DNA of 64,000 bases, from positions 1-64,000 of the forward strand of contig NZ_JACXBU010000015.1 in the NCBI RefSeq assembly GCF_014700075.1, read 5' to 3'. The translations under genes were made by a program, and so were the position numbers. The notes under the pieces were generated by a model that worked only from the letters and a program-made list of their open reading frames with translations, was not told the origin of the DNA and ran no database searches. This document shows positions 36,555 to 45,480 of this stretch, in pieces; the stretch's first letter is position 1, and each line of letters starts with the position of its first letter. The DNA comes from Pseudomonas sp. JM0905a. Its GTDB lineage: Bacteria; Pseudomonadota; Gammaproteobacteria; Pseudomonadales; Pseudomonadaceae.

Positions 36555-37409
36555 TCACGGACGGGTACTTGACGCCAGGCTATCGACGTCGTCGGGCGTT
36601 CCTTGACGGCCGCGGCGCTGAAACTCCGGTGCTGAATCGATCCAGGGTTCCAGGCGTTGGCCGAAGCTCAACCACAGTCGGAAGCGCGGCGGCGATTCGC
36701 TGTTTCGGTCGCGCGCCAGCTCCTCACCCAGTGCTTCGCGCCAGGCATGCGGCACGTTGATTTCGCTGATGCGCAGACTGCCGATCTGGCCGGTGAGGTG
36801 TCCGTCGCGAACCCAGGCGCTGACGCTGCCGGGCACGATGGCGTAGCGGCTGCGATCGGCGTAACGCTCGCGCAGGGCTCCACGGTCCAGCCCCACGTCC
36901 ACCGCGAACAGGCGACTCTCGCGTTTTTCCTCCTGCTCAAGATAGTCGCGGGCGGCGCGTTCGGCGTCCTGTCTGCGCTTGTCCGTGGGTTTTTCGCGCA
37001 ACTCGCCTTCGGCCTCCTTCATGCGCTGTCGGGCGCGTTCCAGTTCGGCCTTGCGCGTGGGGCCGTCCAGTTCGAGCACCACCAGCACCTCGCGGTTGCG
37101 GTTGTCGAAGCGCTGCCCGTCGCGGTCATCGGCGGTGAAGCCCAGTTGCAGCAACTTGGTTTCATCGAGCGGCAGGCGCTGGTAGCGGTCATCACCCTTC
37201 GGGTCGCTGGGGAGTCGCCATTCCAGGCGCAGGGCCAGGCCGCTGTTTTCGCGCAGGCTCCAGTCGTGGTCGCGGCGCAGCTCGCGTTCGGAAAGCTGCA
37301 GGCGGCTGTCCGGCTCGCCACTGCGGTTGAACCAGACGCCGCCAAGGGCGATGGCGTTGGTCAGGCCGATCAGCGCCAGACCACCGAGCAATGCAGTACG
37401 GGCCTTCAT
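36555..37409 (-). CDS. GDYXXLXY/DUF4824-like membrane-anchored protein
   Basis: 284 residues with an N-terminal membrane anchor or signal (MKARTALLGGLALIGLTNAI). A long hydrophilic part is rich in charged residues, including a helical coiled-coil-like segment (about 120-175, RKAELERARQRMKEAEGELR). The GDDRYQRLPLD motif resembles that of proteins encoded beside DUF2157 genes. The start overlaps the upstream DUF2157-like stop by 4 bp (ATGA), so the two products probably work as a pair in the cell envelope. No function is known. A longer upstream start lies inside the neighbour and is rejected. Confidence 0.65.
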   Translation of the reverse strand: MKARTALLGGLALIGLTNAIALGGVWFNRSGEPDSRLQLSERELRRDHDWSLRENSGLALRLEWRLPSDPKGDDRYQRLPLDETKLLQLGFTADDRDGQRFDNRNREVLVVLELDGPTRKAELERARQRMKEAEGELREKPTDKRRQDAERAARDYLEQEEKRESRLFAVDVGLDRGALRERYADRSRYAIVPGSVSAWVRDGHLTGQIGSLRISEINVPHAWREALGEELARDRNSESPPRFRLWLSFGQRLEPWIDSAPEFQRRGRQGTPDDVDSLASSTRP

Positions 37410-38476
37410 GCGTGTTGCCCTCCCTTGTGGGCCCGGCGCAGGCGGCCGAGCACCAGCAGGATGAGCACGGCAACCAGTCCGAGGACGAGGAAGAACAGGT
37501 ACTTCGGTATGACCTCCCACCACCAGTCGAACAGCTTGATGAACAGGAAGAGCACAAAGAACAGCAGGCCGGTGTGCATCACTTCAGGCCAGTCGCGGCG
37601 ATTGCCGAGCCAGATGGCCAGCGCGGCGCTGGTGAATCCCACGATCTGGTAGAAGCCTTCCACCAGGTCGCGTGGCCAGGGCAGGTAGCTGCCTGCCGCC
37701 CAGTTGGCGAGCACCAGCAGCGGCACGAACAGCCCGAGCAGGCCCAACACCCGGTAGATCGCGGCGAAACCGCTGTAGCGGATCTGGGAAATGAACTGCG
37801 GCACCAGGAAGATCAGCAACCCGGCGGGCAGCAGGTGTTCCGGGCGTTCGTTGCAGTCCAGCCAGTAGAGCCCGCTCCAGCTCGTGAGCTGGGTGGCGAT
37901 GAAGGCCATGCTGCAGGCGAGGCCCGCCCCGAGCATCAGGCGCACTTCGCAGGCATAGGCCAGCAGCAGGGCATAGGCGGCCCAGGGCAGCAGCGCCTTG
38001 TCGCTGGGGGTGATGTTGAAGATCTGCCCGAGCATGACCACGTTGAGCACGAAGCAGGCAAAGGCCAGTACCGCCGCCAGCCTGGCGAAATAGCCCGACG
38101 GGTCGCGCCGGCGCAGCAGCAGGGTCAGCAGCAGGCTGCCCACCGAGAAGCCGGCGAGGATGCCCACCTGGGCGGTTTCCGGGAACAGGCCCCAGAACTG
38201 ATAGAAGAAGAACAACAGGCTGGCCGCCAGCGCCAGGGCGCCCAGCAAGGATGCGATGCGCATGCCGAGGGATAGGCGCCGGGCCTGGGCATCCGGGTCG
38301 ATGTCGAAGGTGTTGCGATAGTCCGCCAGCAACTGGCGATGGTGCTCGCCCAACTGGTCGATCTGTTCGGGGGAGAGCAGCAGGGTTTGTTCTTCGTGCA
38401 GGCGCTCCACCTCCCGGTAGAAGGCCTGGATATCGTCGGCGCGGCGTTGCGCCTGGTCGCGGCTGAGCGGCGGCAT
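37406..38476 (-). CDS. DUF2157-like multispanning membrane protein
   Basis: 356 residues. A cytoplasmic helical N-terminus (about 1-75, RDQAQRRADDIQAFYREVER) is followed by some ten hydrophobic spans through the C-terminus, ending in a basic tail. Start taken at ATG 38476 with an AAAAGGA ribosome site; the 20 additional upstream codons look non-coding. First gene of a two-gene operon with the membrane-anchored protein that follows. The function of this family is not established. A transporter, sensor or envelope-assembly role would be speculation. Confidence 0.72.
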   Translation of the reverse strand: MPPLSRDQAQRRADDIQAFYREVERLHEEQTLLLSPEQIDQLGEHHRQLLADYRNTFDIDPDAQARRLSLGMRIASLLGALALAASLLFFFYQFWGLFPETAQVGILAGFSVGSLLLTLLLRRRDPSGYFARLAAVLAFACFVLNVVMLGQIFNITPSDKALLPWAAYALLLAYACEVRLMLGAGLACSMAFIATQLTSWSGLYWLDCNERPEHLLPAGLLIFLVPQFISQIRYSGFAAIYRVLGLLGLFVPLLVLANWAAGSYLPWPRDLVEGFYQIVGFTSAALAIWLGNRRDWPEVMHTGLLFFVLFLFIKLFDWWWEVIPKYLFFLVLGLVAVLILLVLGRLRRAHKGGQHA

Positions 38477-38736
38477 TGCGGGTCCTTTTGCGTGCGGTGC
38501 CGCCTGAACTGTAGGGCTGCGGAACGGTGCGGGCAATCGGCCAGTTCCGACTGTGAAAGGAGGATGGATTGCGCGTGGGGGCGTTAGTCGTCAACTTGGT
38601 GCGCGCAACAATTGGAAACGGACTTTTCCGACAGATGTCGCGCGCTGTTCTGTAGGACGCGTTGTCCAACGCAGTGGGAGAAATCCCAGTCGCCGACATT
38701 TGTCTGCGCCGTCCCTAGCGGTCGAAGGAGGCCGCC

Positions 38737-39300
38737 ATGTCCTACCGAGCATTCTTCCTTGCCGTACTGAGCCTGACCCTGGGCGGCTGTGCCGTCTATG
38801 ACTACGACAACGACTACTACGGTCGCCGCTACTACGACGACGGCGACTATCCCGTGCACCGCAATTACTACGACGCGCCGAGGCGGAACTATTACATCGT
38901 CGATCACCGTGACGACTACCGTTATTACGATCGCCGCTATTACGACCGTCGCGACTATGACGGCCGCAAGGACTACTACAAGTCCGACAAACGCTTCCAC
39001 GACAGGCGCTTCCACGACAACGACCGCAAGTTCCATCACCAGCGGCGCTTCTACCAGCAGCCCTATGACAACTTCCAGGAACGCCGCCACGACTACACGC
39101 CGCGCCTGCAGACCTGGGGCAAGAACAATCTTCAGCCGGGCTATCGCGAGTCCAACTACCGGCAACAAAACTATCGCCGGCAGAACCATCAGCAGCACAA
39201 CGTTCGCCAGCAGTACCGGGTAGAGCCGGGCTACGAGGCACGGCCGCACAATCCGCGCTACAACAACCGCAGTGACTGGTCCATGAAGAACCGCCGCTAG
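38737..39300 (+). CDS. Tyrosine/arginine/aspartate-rich lipoprotein, unknown function
   Basis: 187 residues with a lipoprotein signal (MSYRAFFLAVLSLTLGGC, lipobox LGGC). The mature part is low-complexity: its first half is dominated by YY, RR, DY and RD units, then a His/Phe/Arg region (KRFHDRRFHDNDRKFHHQRR), then a Gln/Asn/Arg/Tyr tail. No globular domain is apparent. Such composition suggests an intrinsically disordered, possibly metal-, polyanion- or wall-binding surface protein. The ribosome site is GAAGGAGG. Its last 4 bp overlap the convergent LysR gene. Confidence 0.75.
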   Translation: MSYRAFFLAVLSLTLGGCAVYDYDNDYYGRRYYDDGDYPVHRNYYDAPRRNYYIVDHRDDYRYYDRRYYDRRDYDGRKDYYKSDKRFHDRRFHDNDRKFHHQRRFYQQPYDNFQERRHDYTPRLQTWGKNNLQPGYRESNYRQQNYRRQNHQQHNVRQQYRVEPGYEARPHNPRYNNRSDWSMKNRR

Positions 39301-40199
39301 GTGGCGGAGAAGTCCCGGTCCTCTTCCAGCAACAGCTCCCTCACTGCCCGCGCAGCCGGAGACAGGCTGCGCGCGGCATGGCTGACGATGCCATAGGCCG
39401 AAGACGTTTTCGTGCCCTCCGGGATCTGTAGCAGTGCCAGACGCCCGGTTTGCACGTCCTCGGCCACCACATCCCAGGGGGCCATGCTGACCACATCGCT
39501 TTCGGCCACCAGCGCCTTCAGTACCATGAAGTTGTCGCATTCGATGCCCAGTGGCTTTTCGCTGCCGCTCAGGGCACCAATGGCACTTGCCACCTCCACC
39601 GGCAACTGGGTGCCTGCCAGGGCGTAGCGGGCCAGGTCGGTCAGTTGCAGTTGATCCAGTGCCAGCAAGGGGTGACCGGGCCGGCAGAACAGGGTGCCCG
39701 GATGGCGGCGCAGGGGAATGACATCCAGCAGGGGATCTCCTTCGAGTTCACGGATGTCGGCGACGAACAGCTCGATGGCGTCGTCCAGCAGGCGTTGGCG
39801 CAGGCTGTGCCAGTTCTCCAGGGTGAGTTGCACGCGAACGCCGGGATGGCGACTGGCGAAACGTCCAAGGGCTCGGGGGACCAGGCGCGCAGCGGGGTAG
39901 GGGCCGGCACCCAGGCGCAGTTCGCCGCTGTCGAGATTGTCCAGCTGGGTCACCGCGCTGTGCAGGGCGCGGCTGCCGTCCAGCAGACGCCGGGCATGTT
40001 CCAGCACCAGCCGGCCGTGGGCCGTCAGGCTGATCTGACGGGGAGTCCGGTCCAGCAGGCTGCAACCCAGGCTGGCCTCCAGGGCCTGGATGCTGCGGCT
40101 GAGGGCGGGTTGGCTGAGATTCACCGCTTCCGCCGCGCGGGCGAAGTGACCGTGCTCGGCGAGGGCGACGAAATGGCGGAGTTGGCGAAGATCGTTCAT
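39297..40199 (-). CDS. LysR-family regulator divergent from the alkylsulfatase-like gene
   Basis: 300-residue LysR-type regulator. The helix-turn-helix is at residues 3-62 (LRQLRHFVALAEHGHFARAA; LSQPALSRSIQALE) and the effector-binding domain at 90-290. It is transcribed away from the gene at 40297 with a 97-bp shared control region that includes TGCAT-N16-ATGCA (40208-40233), a possible binding site. It probably controls that gene in response to a sulfate ester or its product, by inference. It converges with the tyrosine-rich lipoprotein gene with a 4-bp overlap. Confidence 0.85.
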   Translation of the reverse strand: MNDLRQLRHFVALAEHGHFARAAEAVNLSQPALSRSIQALEASLGCSLLDRTPRQISLTAHGRLVLEHARRLLDGSRALHSAVTQLDNLDSGELRLGAGPYPAARLVPRALGRFASRHPGVRVQLTLENWHSLRQRLLDDAIELFVADIRELEGDPLLDVIPLRRHPGTLFCRPGHPLLALDQLQLTDLARYALAGTQLPVEVASAIGALSGSEKPLGIECDNFMVLKALVAESDVVSMAPWDVVAEDVQTGRLALLQIPEGTKTSSAYGIVSHAARSLSPAARAVRELLLEEDRDFSAT

Positions 40200-40296
40200 G
40201 CGTGCCTTGCATCAAATATGGGAAAAGAATGCATTGGAATTATTAGCAGGCGCCTGCCAGCCTGTCTCGGCCAATAACAACAATCCCGAGCGAACC

Positions 40297-42084
40297 ATGC
40301 GCATCACTACCCGTTTCAGCGGCCTGCTCCTGGCCGCCGCGCTGCCCCTGGGCGCCGACGCCGCATTGCCGGAAGAGTCCATTCAGCCCAGCATCAACGC
40401 CGAGCTGGCCGAGCACACGAAGCACTTCAACGAGAAGGTCTACAAGATCGCCGACAACGTGTATTCGGCGGTGGGCTGGAACCTCGCCAACAGCGTGATG
40501 ATCGTGGCCCCGGAAGGGCTGATCATCGTCGACACCGGTGAGTCGGCCGAGCAGTCGCGCAAGGTACTCGCGGAGTTCCGCAAGATCAGCGACAAGCCGA
40601 TCAAGGCCATTGTCTACACCCACTTCCACCCGGACCACATCAACGGCGTGAAGGGCTTCATCAGCGAGGAACAGGTGAAGTCGGGCGAGGTGCAGATCTA
40701 CGCCCAGGAAACCCTGCTGGACAACGTGGTGACCCAGGGCGCGCTGGTCGGCCCGATCCTCGGCATGCGCTCGGGCTACAGCTTTGGCGCGGCGCTGCCG
40801 GACACCGACAAGAAGGACATGAACGCCGGCCTCGGCCCCCTGGCCCATGAAGGCAAATCCACCTTCATCGCGCCCACCATCACCTTCAAGGACAAGCTGG
40901 ACACCACCATTGCCGGCCTGCCGGTGCAATTCCTCCATGTGCCCAGTGAAGCGCCGGACGAGATCGTGTTGTTCCTGCCGCAGAACAAGGTGCTGATCAG
41001 CGCCGAGGTTACCCAGGGCCCGACCCTGCCGAACATCCATACCCTGCGCGGCACCAAGTTCCGCGACCCGGTGGTGTGGGTGAACAGCCTCGACAAGCTG
41101 CGTGCCTACCAGGCCGACTACATGGTGCCGCTGCACGGCCAGCCGGTGAGCGGCAAGGACAAGGTGGAAGAAGTGCTGCGCATGACCCGCGACGCCATCG
41201 CCTATGTCCATGACCAGACCGTGCGCTGGATGAACAAGGGCCTGACGCCCGACGAACTGGTGGAGAAGGTCAAACTGCCGCCTTACCTGGCCGGCTATAC
41301 GCCCTACCTGCGCGAGTACTACGGCACCGTGAAGCACAGCGTGCGACAGATCTACCAGGGCTACCTGGGCTGGTTCCAGGGGGATCCGGTGGACCTCGAC
41401 CCGGTCCCGCCCGTGGAGAAGGCCAAGCGCCTGGTGGAGCTGATGGGCGGACGCGAGAAAGTGCTGCTGGCTGCCGGCGACGCCTATCTCAAGGGTGACT
41501 TCCAGTGGGCCGCCGAGCTGGCCGGCTACGCCATCCGCATCGACCACGGCGACCAGCTGGCTCGCGAGATCAAGGCGCGCAGCTTCCGTCGCCTGGGCTA
41601 CGCCAGCATGAACATCAACTGGCGCAACTGGTACCTGATGAGCGCCATGGAGCTGGAGGGCAAGCTGGACGGCGATGCCGCGCTGCAACTGTCCCAGTCC
41701 ATGCGCAATGCCTTCCTCTCGCCCGACATGCTGAAGAACCTGCCGGCACGGATCTTCCTGCAGAACTGGGTGACGCGCCTGGACCCGGAAAGGAGCGCCG
41801 ACGTGAACCTGACCCTCGGCTTCGTCTTCCCCGACATCCAGGAAGAGTGGGCGCTGGAAGTACGCCGTGGCGTGGCCGAGCTGCACAAGGGCATTCCCGA
41901 AGGCACCACGCTCAAGCTGACGTTCGACAAGACCTACCTCGATACCGTCATCAGCGGCGAGAACGGCCTGCTCAAGGGCGCCTTGCTGGGCGACGTGAAG
42001 GTGGACGGCAACCTGCTGGACATCAAGACCTTCCTCGGCTGTTTCGACTTCGAGGAAACGCCCATCGCCCTGACCTTGCGCTGA
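40297..42084 (+). CDS. Metallo-beta-lactamase-fold alkyl/aryl sulfatase-like hydrolase
   Basis: 595 residues with a signal peptide (residues 1-22). The N-terminal MBL domain has zinc motif THFHPDH (108-114) and further ligands in the ISAEVTQGPTLPNIHTLRG region and VPLHGQ. A dimerisation domain (about 350-480) and a C-terminal SCP2-like domain (about 490-595) follow, the layout of SdsA-type alkylsulfatases. SdsA1 has THSHxDH as I recall, so Phe-x-Pro here may alter specificity. It is probably periplasmic and removes sulfate from alkyl sulfate esters, releasing alcohols. AACAACAA at 40276-40283 ahead of the ATG suggests Crc/Hfq control. Confidence 0.82.
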   Translation: MRITTRFSGLLLAAALPLGADAALPEESIQPSINAELAEHTKHFNEKVYKIADNVYSAVGWNLANSVMIVAPEGLIIVDTGESAEQSRKVLAEFRKISDKPIKAIVYTHFHPDHINGVKGFISEEQVKSGEVQIYAQETLLDNVVTQGALVGPILGMRSGYSFGAALPDTDKKDMNAGLGPLAHEGKSTFIAPTITFKDKLDTTIAGLPVQFLHVPSEAPDEIVLFLPQNKVLISAEVTQGPTLPNIHTLRGTKFRDPVVWVNSLDKLRAYQADYMVPLHGQPVSGKDKVEEVLRMTRDAIAYVHDQTVRWMNKGLTPDELVEKVKLPPYLAGYTPYLREYYGTVKHSVRQIYQGYLGWFQGDPVDLDPVPPVEKAKRLVELMGGREKVLLAAGDAYLKGDFQWAAELAGYAIRIDHGDQLAREIKARSFRRLGYASMNINWRNWYLMSAMELEGKLDGDAALQLSQSMRNAFLSPDMLKNLPARIFLQNWVTRLDPERSADVNLTLGFVFPDIQEEWALEVRRGVAELHKGIPEGTTLKLTFDKTYLDTVISGENGLLKGALLGDVKVDGNLLDIKTFLGCFDFEETPIALTLR

Positions 42085-42183
42085 AACGTCGCCTGCCGCG
42101 CTGCTTTCCAGCCTAAAGTGCGGAAGGCAGCCACAGCGGCGAGCGGCACACTGCGGGGCCAACCCTCGACTGGAGACTCCGCA

Positions 42184-42429
42184 ATGCACTTCCTGTCCTT
42201 TGCCAAGGGCGCGCTGGCGATGTTCTGGCTGGTGGCCCTGTTCAATCTCGTCTACCCCTCTGGCGAGCCGCAGCAACGTCCGTTGCTGCTGGCGGCCGGC
42301 GCGATCCTGCTGGTCCATGTGGGTGAGGCCGCCCTGTTCAACCGCAAACTGAAGTCCCGCCCGTATCCCTGGCTGGAGCGGTTGCAGGTGCTGCTGTTCG
42401 GTTTCCTCCATCTGCGCGGACTGCGCTGA
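42184..42429 (+). CDS. Small membrane protein, DUF1145 (YhhL)-like
   Basis: 81 residues with two hydrophobic segments (about 5-24 and 33-52, LLLAAGAILLVHVGEAALF) and a basic C-terminal tail (NRKLKSRPYPWLERLQ). Length and topology match the DUF1145 family of unknown function. It is preceded by GGAG and starts 99 bp after the sulfatase-like gene, same strand. No functional link is visible. Confidence 0.68.
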   Translation: MHFLSFAKGALAMFWLVALFNLVYPSGEPQQRPLLLAAGAILLVHVGEAALFNRKLKSRPYPWLERLQVLLFGFLHLRGLR

Positions 42430-42450
42430 ATCCTCCGACGCTCCGAACCC

Positions 42451-42560
42451 GTAGGTTGTGGCTGAGCGCAGCGAAGCCCAACACGTCAGAGCTCCTCAGG
42501 CGCGCCTGAGTGCAACTGGACGTCGCCCTGTTGGGCCGCGTTGCGCTTTGTCCAACCTGC
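42451..42560. repeat. About 110-bp structured intergenic repeat, copy 2 of 2
   Basis: Begins GTAGGTTGTGGCTGAG and continues into CGAAGCCCAAC; it ends with the inverted CCAACCTGC. Inside is an extra hairpin (CTCAGGCGCGCCTGAG). It shares the left arm with the element at 34865-34973 but differs in the centre. It lies between the small membrane protein gene and lapG. The rest of 42430-42672 holds nothing recognisable. Confidence 0.7.
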
Positions 42561-42672
42561 GTATCAGTGCGCTGCCATATAGCGGCAGAATGCCATTGTT
42601 TTTTTCAGGTTCAGCCCGCACCATTCGCGCCGTGTTCCAAGGGGCCCGACGGCCTCCGAGGCGGGATGGCGG

Positions 42673-43380
42673 ATGGTCCGAGGTAGCGTGCAGGCCTGGC
42701 GTGCGTGGCAGGGGTGGCGGAGGCCGTCCCTGGCGGTGGCGTTGCTGGCGGTACTGCTGGCCGGCGCACTGCAGGCGGATTGGGATTTCACCCTGATCAG
42801 CCGCCGCGCCGAAAACCTCTACGGCCCCCTTGGCCCCGGCAAGCAGCGAATCGATGACTGGCAAGAGACCCTGGGACGCCTTGCCGGTGCCGACGAGAAG
42901 ACGCAACTGGAAGAGGTGAACCGCTTCTTCAATGCCAAGTTGCGCTTTCGCGACGACAGTGAACTCTGGGGCGAAACCGATTACTGGGCGACTCCCGTAC
43001 AGGCCCTGCGCATAGGCGCCGGGGACTGCGAGGACTTCGCCATCGCCAAGTACTTCAGCCTGCGCCAGCTTGGTGTGCCCAGCGAGAAGCTGCGCATCAC
43101 CTACGTCAAGGCGTTGCGCCTGAACCAGGCGCACATGGTGCTGACCTACTACGCATCCCCGGATGCCATGCCGCTGGTGCTGGACAACCTGGTGGGCATC
43201 ATCCGCCCCGCCAATCAGCGCACCGACCTGATGCCGGTCTACGCCTTCAATGGCGAGGGCCTGTGGCTGGCCGGCAGCGGTGGCGGCAAGCAGGTGGGGG
43301 ATGCCAAGCGGCTGTCGCGCTGGCAGGAATTGCTCAAGAAAATGAAGGCTGAAGGCTTCCCCGTGGAGCCCACCCGATAG
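42673..43380 (+). CDS. lapG: Periplasmic cysteine protease LapG
   Basis: 235-residue bacterial transglutaminase-like protease that cuts the LapA adhesin off the cell surface. After an N-terminal signal/anchor (about 19-36) the catalytic triad is Cys119 (GAGDCEDFA), His154 (NQAHMVL) and Asp171 (LDNL). Calcium ligands Asp118, Glu120 and Asp121 surround the nucleophile. It ends 8 bp before lapD, its inhibitor gene, forming an operon. Its predicted target, a TAAG site, is present in the LapA encoded at 45918-56246. Confidence 0.94.
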   Translation: MVRGSVQAWRAWQGWRRPSLAVALLAVLLAGALQADWDFTLISRRAENLYGPLGPGKQRIDDWQETLGRLAGADEKTQLEEVNRFFNAKLRFRDDSELWGETDYWATPVQALRIGAGDCEDFAIAKYFSLRQLGVPSEKLRITYVKALRLNQAHMVLTYYASPDAMPLVLDNLVGIIRPANQRTDLMPVYAFNGEGLWLAGSGGGKQVGDAKRLSRWQELLKKMKAEGFPVEPTR

Positions 43381-43388
43381 GAGTCGAG

Positions 43389-45338
43389 ATGTCTCTGTTC
43401 AAACAGTTGTTGATCGCCATCTGCGTGTTCCTGGTGGTCGCCTTCAGCGGCAGTTTCATGGTCGGCCTGGAGAGTTCGCGGGAGCAGTACGTCAACCAAC
43501 TGCGCTCCCACGCCCAGGACGCGGCGACCGCCCTCGGCCTGTCGCTGACCCCGCATATCGATGATCCGGCGATGGTCGAGCTGATGGTCAGTTCCATCTT
43601 CGACAGCGGCTATTACGAGAGCATCCGGGTGATCGACCTTGCGAACGGCAAGGTGCTGGTGGAGCGCACCGGCGTACCTGACGCGGCGGGTGCCCAGGTG
43701 CCGCAATGGTTCGTCAGCCTGATCGGCCTGCAATCGGTCGGCGGCGACGCCATCGTCAGCCGAGGCTGGCATCAGGCGGCACGGGTGGAGGTGAAGAGCC
43801 ATCCGCTGTTCGCGCTTGCCCGGCTCTGGCAGAGCGCACTGGGCAGCCTCGGCTGGCTGCTGGCTTGTGGCCTGGTCAGCGCGGGACTCGGCGCCTTCCT
43901 GTTGCGGCGCCAGCTGAGGCCCCTGGATTACATGGTGGAGCAGTCCCACGCCATCGCCCGCCGCGAGTTCCTCAGCCTGCCGGAACTGCCGCGCACCCCT
44001 GAGCTGCGCCGCGTGGTGCAGGCGATGAACCAGATGGTGGAGAAGCTCAAGGCGCTGTTCCAAGAACAGGCCGAGCGCAGCGAACGTCTGCGCGACGAGG
44101 CCTACAAGGACAGCCTGACGGGACTTGCCAACCGCCGATACTTCGAAATGCAGTTGCAGGCGCGCCTCAGCGCCGAGGACCACGCCAGTGCCGGTTACCT
44201 GTTCCTTCTTCGCCTGCACGACCTCGCCGGACTCAACCAACGCCTGGGTGGCCAACGCACCGACCAGTTGTTGATCGCGGTGGCCGAGCTGCTTCGGCAG
44301 GCGGCGGCGGGGCAGGGCGCGGGTCAACTGGTGGCGCGCAGCCGGGGTGGTGACTTCGCCCTGCTGGTACCCGGTCTGGTGGCCGAAGAAGCCGAGCAGT
44401 TGGCCCAGCGTCTGGATGCCGGCCTGGCGAACCTGGTGACCACGGGGGCCGCCGATGCCCTGCCGGTGGCCCATATGGGACTGGTGCCGTTCAGTCCGGG
44501 CGAAGCGCTCGCCGACCTGTTGCGTCTCGCCGACGAGGCCCTGGCCAAGGCGGAAGGCCAGGCGGACCGGACCTCGGCCAGCCTGACCCAGGGTGATGCG
44601 CCCAGCGTGGGTGACGAGCGCCATGCCTGGCATCAACTGCTGGACCGGACCCTTGGCCAGCGCCAGTTGCAGCTCTATTTCCAGCCGGTGGTGGATAGTC
44701 GTGATCGTTCGCGGGTGCTGCATTACAAGGTACTGTCGCGCCTGCGCGACGAGCGTGGCGAGAACCTACCGGCCGGTCGCTTCCTGCCCTGGCTGCAGCG
44801 CTTTGGCTGGATGGCGCGTCTCGACCTGCTGATGCTGGAGTTGGTCTTGCAGCAGATGGCCAGTCACGGCGAAACCCTGGCACTCAACCTGTCCGGCGCG
44901 CTGCTGCGCGAGCCGCAGGCGCTGGAAAAAGCCTTCGACCTGTTGCGCAAGCATCCCCACCTGGGGCCGCGCCTGGTGCTGGAGCTGGAAGAGGATCAAC
45001 TGCCGGAGCAGGCCGTATTGGAGCAACTCACCCGCCGCCTGCGCGAACTGGGCTTCAGCCTCAGCCTTCAACACTTCGGTGGCCGCTTCAGCATGATCGG
45101 CAACCTGGCCCGCCTGGGCCTGGCCTATCTGAAGGTGGATGGCAGCTATATCCGGGCCATCGATCTGGAAGCTGACAAGCGCCTGTTCATCGAGGCCATG
45201 CAGCGTGCCGCCCACAGCATCGACCTGCCGCTGATCGCCGAGCGGGTGGAGACTGAAGGTGAACTGCTCGTGCTACAGGAAATGGGGATACAGGGCGTGC
45301 AGGGCCAGCTGTTCGGAGCGCCGGCACCCTGGCGTTAG
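43389..45338 (+). CDS. lapD: c-di-GMP receptor LapD (degenerate GGDEF-EAL)
   Basis: 649-residue inner-membrane receptor. TM1 (about 6-26), a periplasmic output domain (27-150, with the SRGW segment), TM2 (about 155-175) and a HAMP linker precede degenerate GGDEF (SRGGDF) and EAL (KVL) domains. Both catalytic motifs are lost, so it binds but does not make or break c-di-GMP. When bound, the periplasmic domain captures LapG and protects LapA. It is translated with lapG and converges with the lapA-side gene, separated by a 98-bp repeat. Confidence 0.95.
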   Translation: MSLFKQLLIAICVFLVVAFSGSFMVGLESSREQYVNQLRSHAQDAATALGLSLTPHIDDPAMVELMVSSIFDSGYYESIRVIDLANGKVLVERTGVPDAAGAQVPQWFVSLIGLQSVGGDAIVSRGWHQAARVEVKSHPLFALARLWQSALGSLGWLLACGLVSAGLGAFLLRRQLRPLDYMVEQSHAIARREFLSLPELPRTPELRRVVQAMNQMVEKLKALFQEQAERSERLRDEAYKDSLTGLANRRYFEMQLQARLSAEDHASAGYLFLLRLHDLAGLNQRLGGQRTDQLLIAVAELLRQAAAGQGAGQLVARSRGGDFALLVPGLVAEEAEQLAQRLDAGLANLVTTGAADALPVAHMGLVPFSPGEALADLLRLADEALAKAEGQADRTSASLTQGDAPSVGDERHAWHQLLDRTLGQRQLQLYFQPVVDSRDRSRVLHYKVLSRLRDERGENLPAGRFLPWLQRFGWMARLDLLMLELVLQQMASHGETLALNLSGALLREPQALEKAFDLLRKHPHLGPRLVLELEEDQLPEQAVLEQLTRRLRELGFSLSLQHFGGRFSMIGNLARLGLAYLKVDGSYIRAIDLEADKRLFIEAMQRAAHSIDLPLIAERVETEGELLVLQEMGIQGVQGQLFGAPAPWR

Positions 45339-45361
45339 TGCTATGGGAGAGGGGATATCCC

Positions 45362-45459
45362 TGTAGGGGCGAATTCATTCGCCAAGGGGCACGCAGTGCC
45401 CCCAAGGGAATCCCAAGGGCAGGCCGCTGGCCTGCAAGGCGAATGAATTCGCCCCTACA
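45362..45459. repeat. 98-bp structured intergenic repeat, copy 3 of 3
   Basis: Terminal inverted repeats (TGTAGGGGCGAATTCATTCG and complement) enclose hairpins GGGGCAC/GTGCCCC and GCAGGCC/GGCCTGC. It has the same 98-bp length as copies at 1425 and 11393. It starts 23 bp after the lapD stop and ends 21 bp before the stop of the convergent gene at 45481, so it fits a bidirectional terminator. Confidence 0.85.
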
Positions 45460-45480
45460 AGGTGCTCGAAAACCCGGGAC

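Noticed and set aside
40243-42411. 722-codon minus-strand frame opposite the sulfatase-like gene
   Set aside because: Shadow of the plus-strand gene, which has signal peptide, zinc motif and domain order; the antisense product is His/Gln/Val-rich with no motif.
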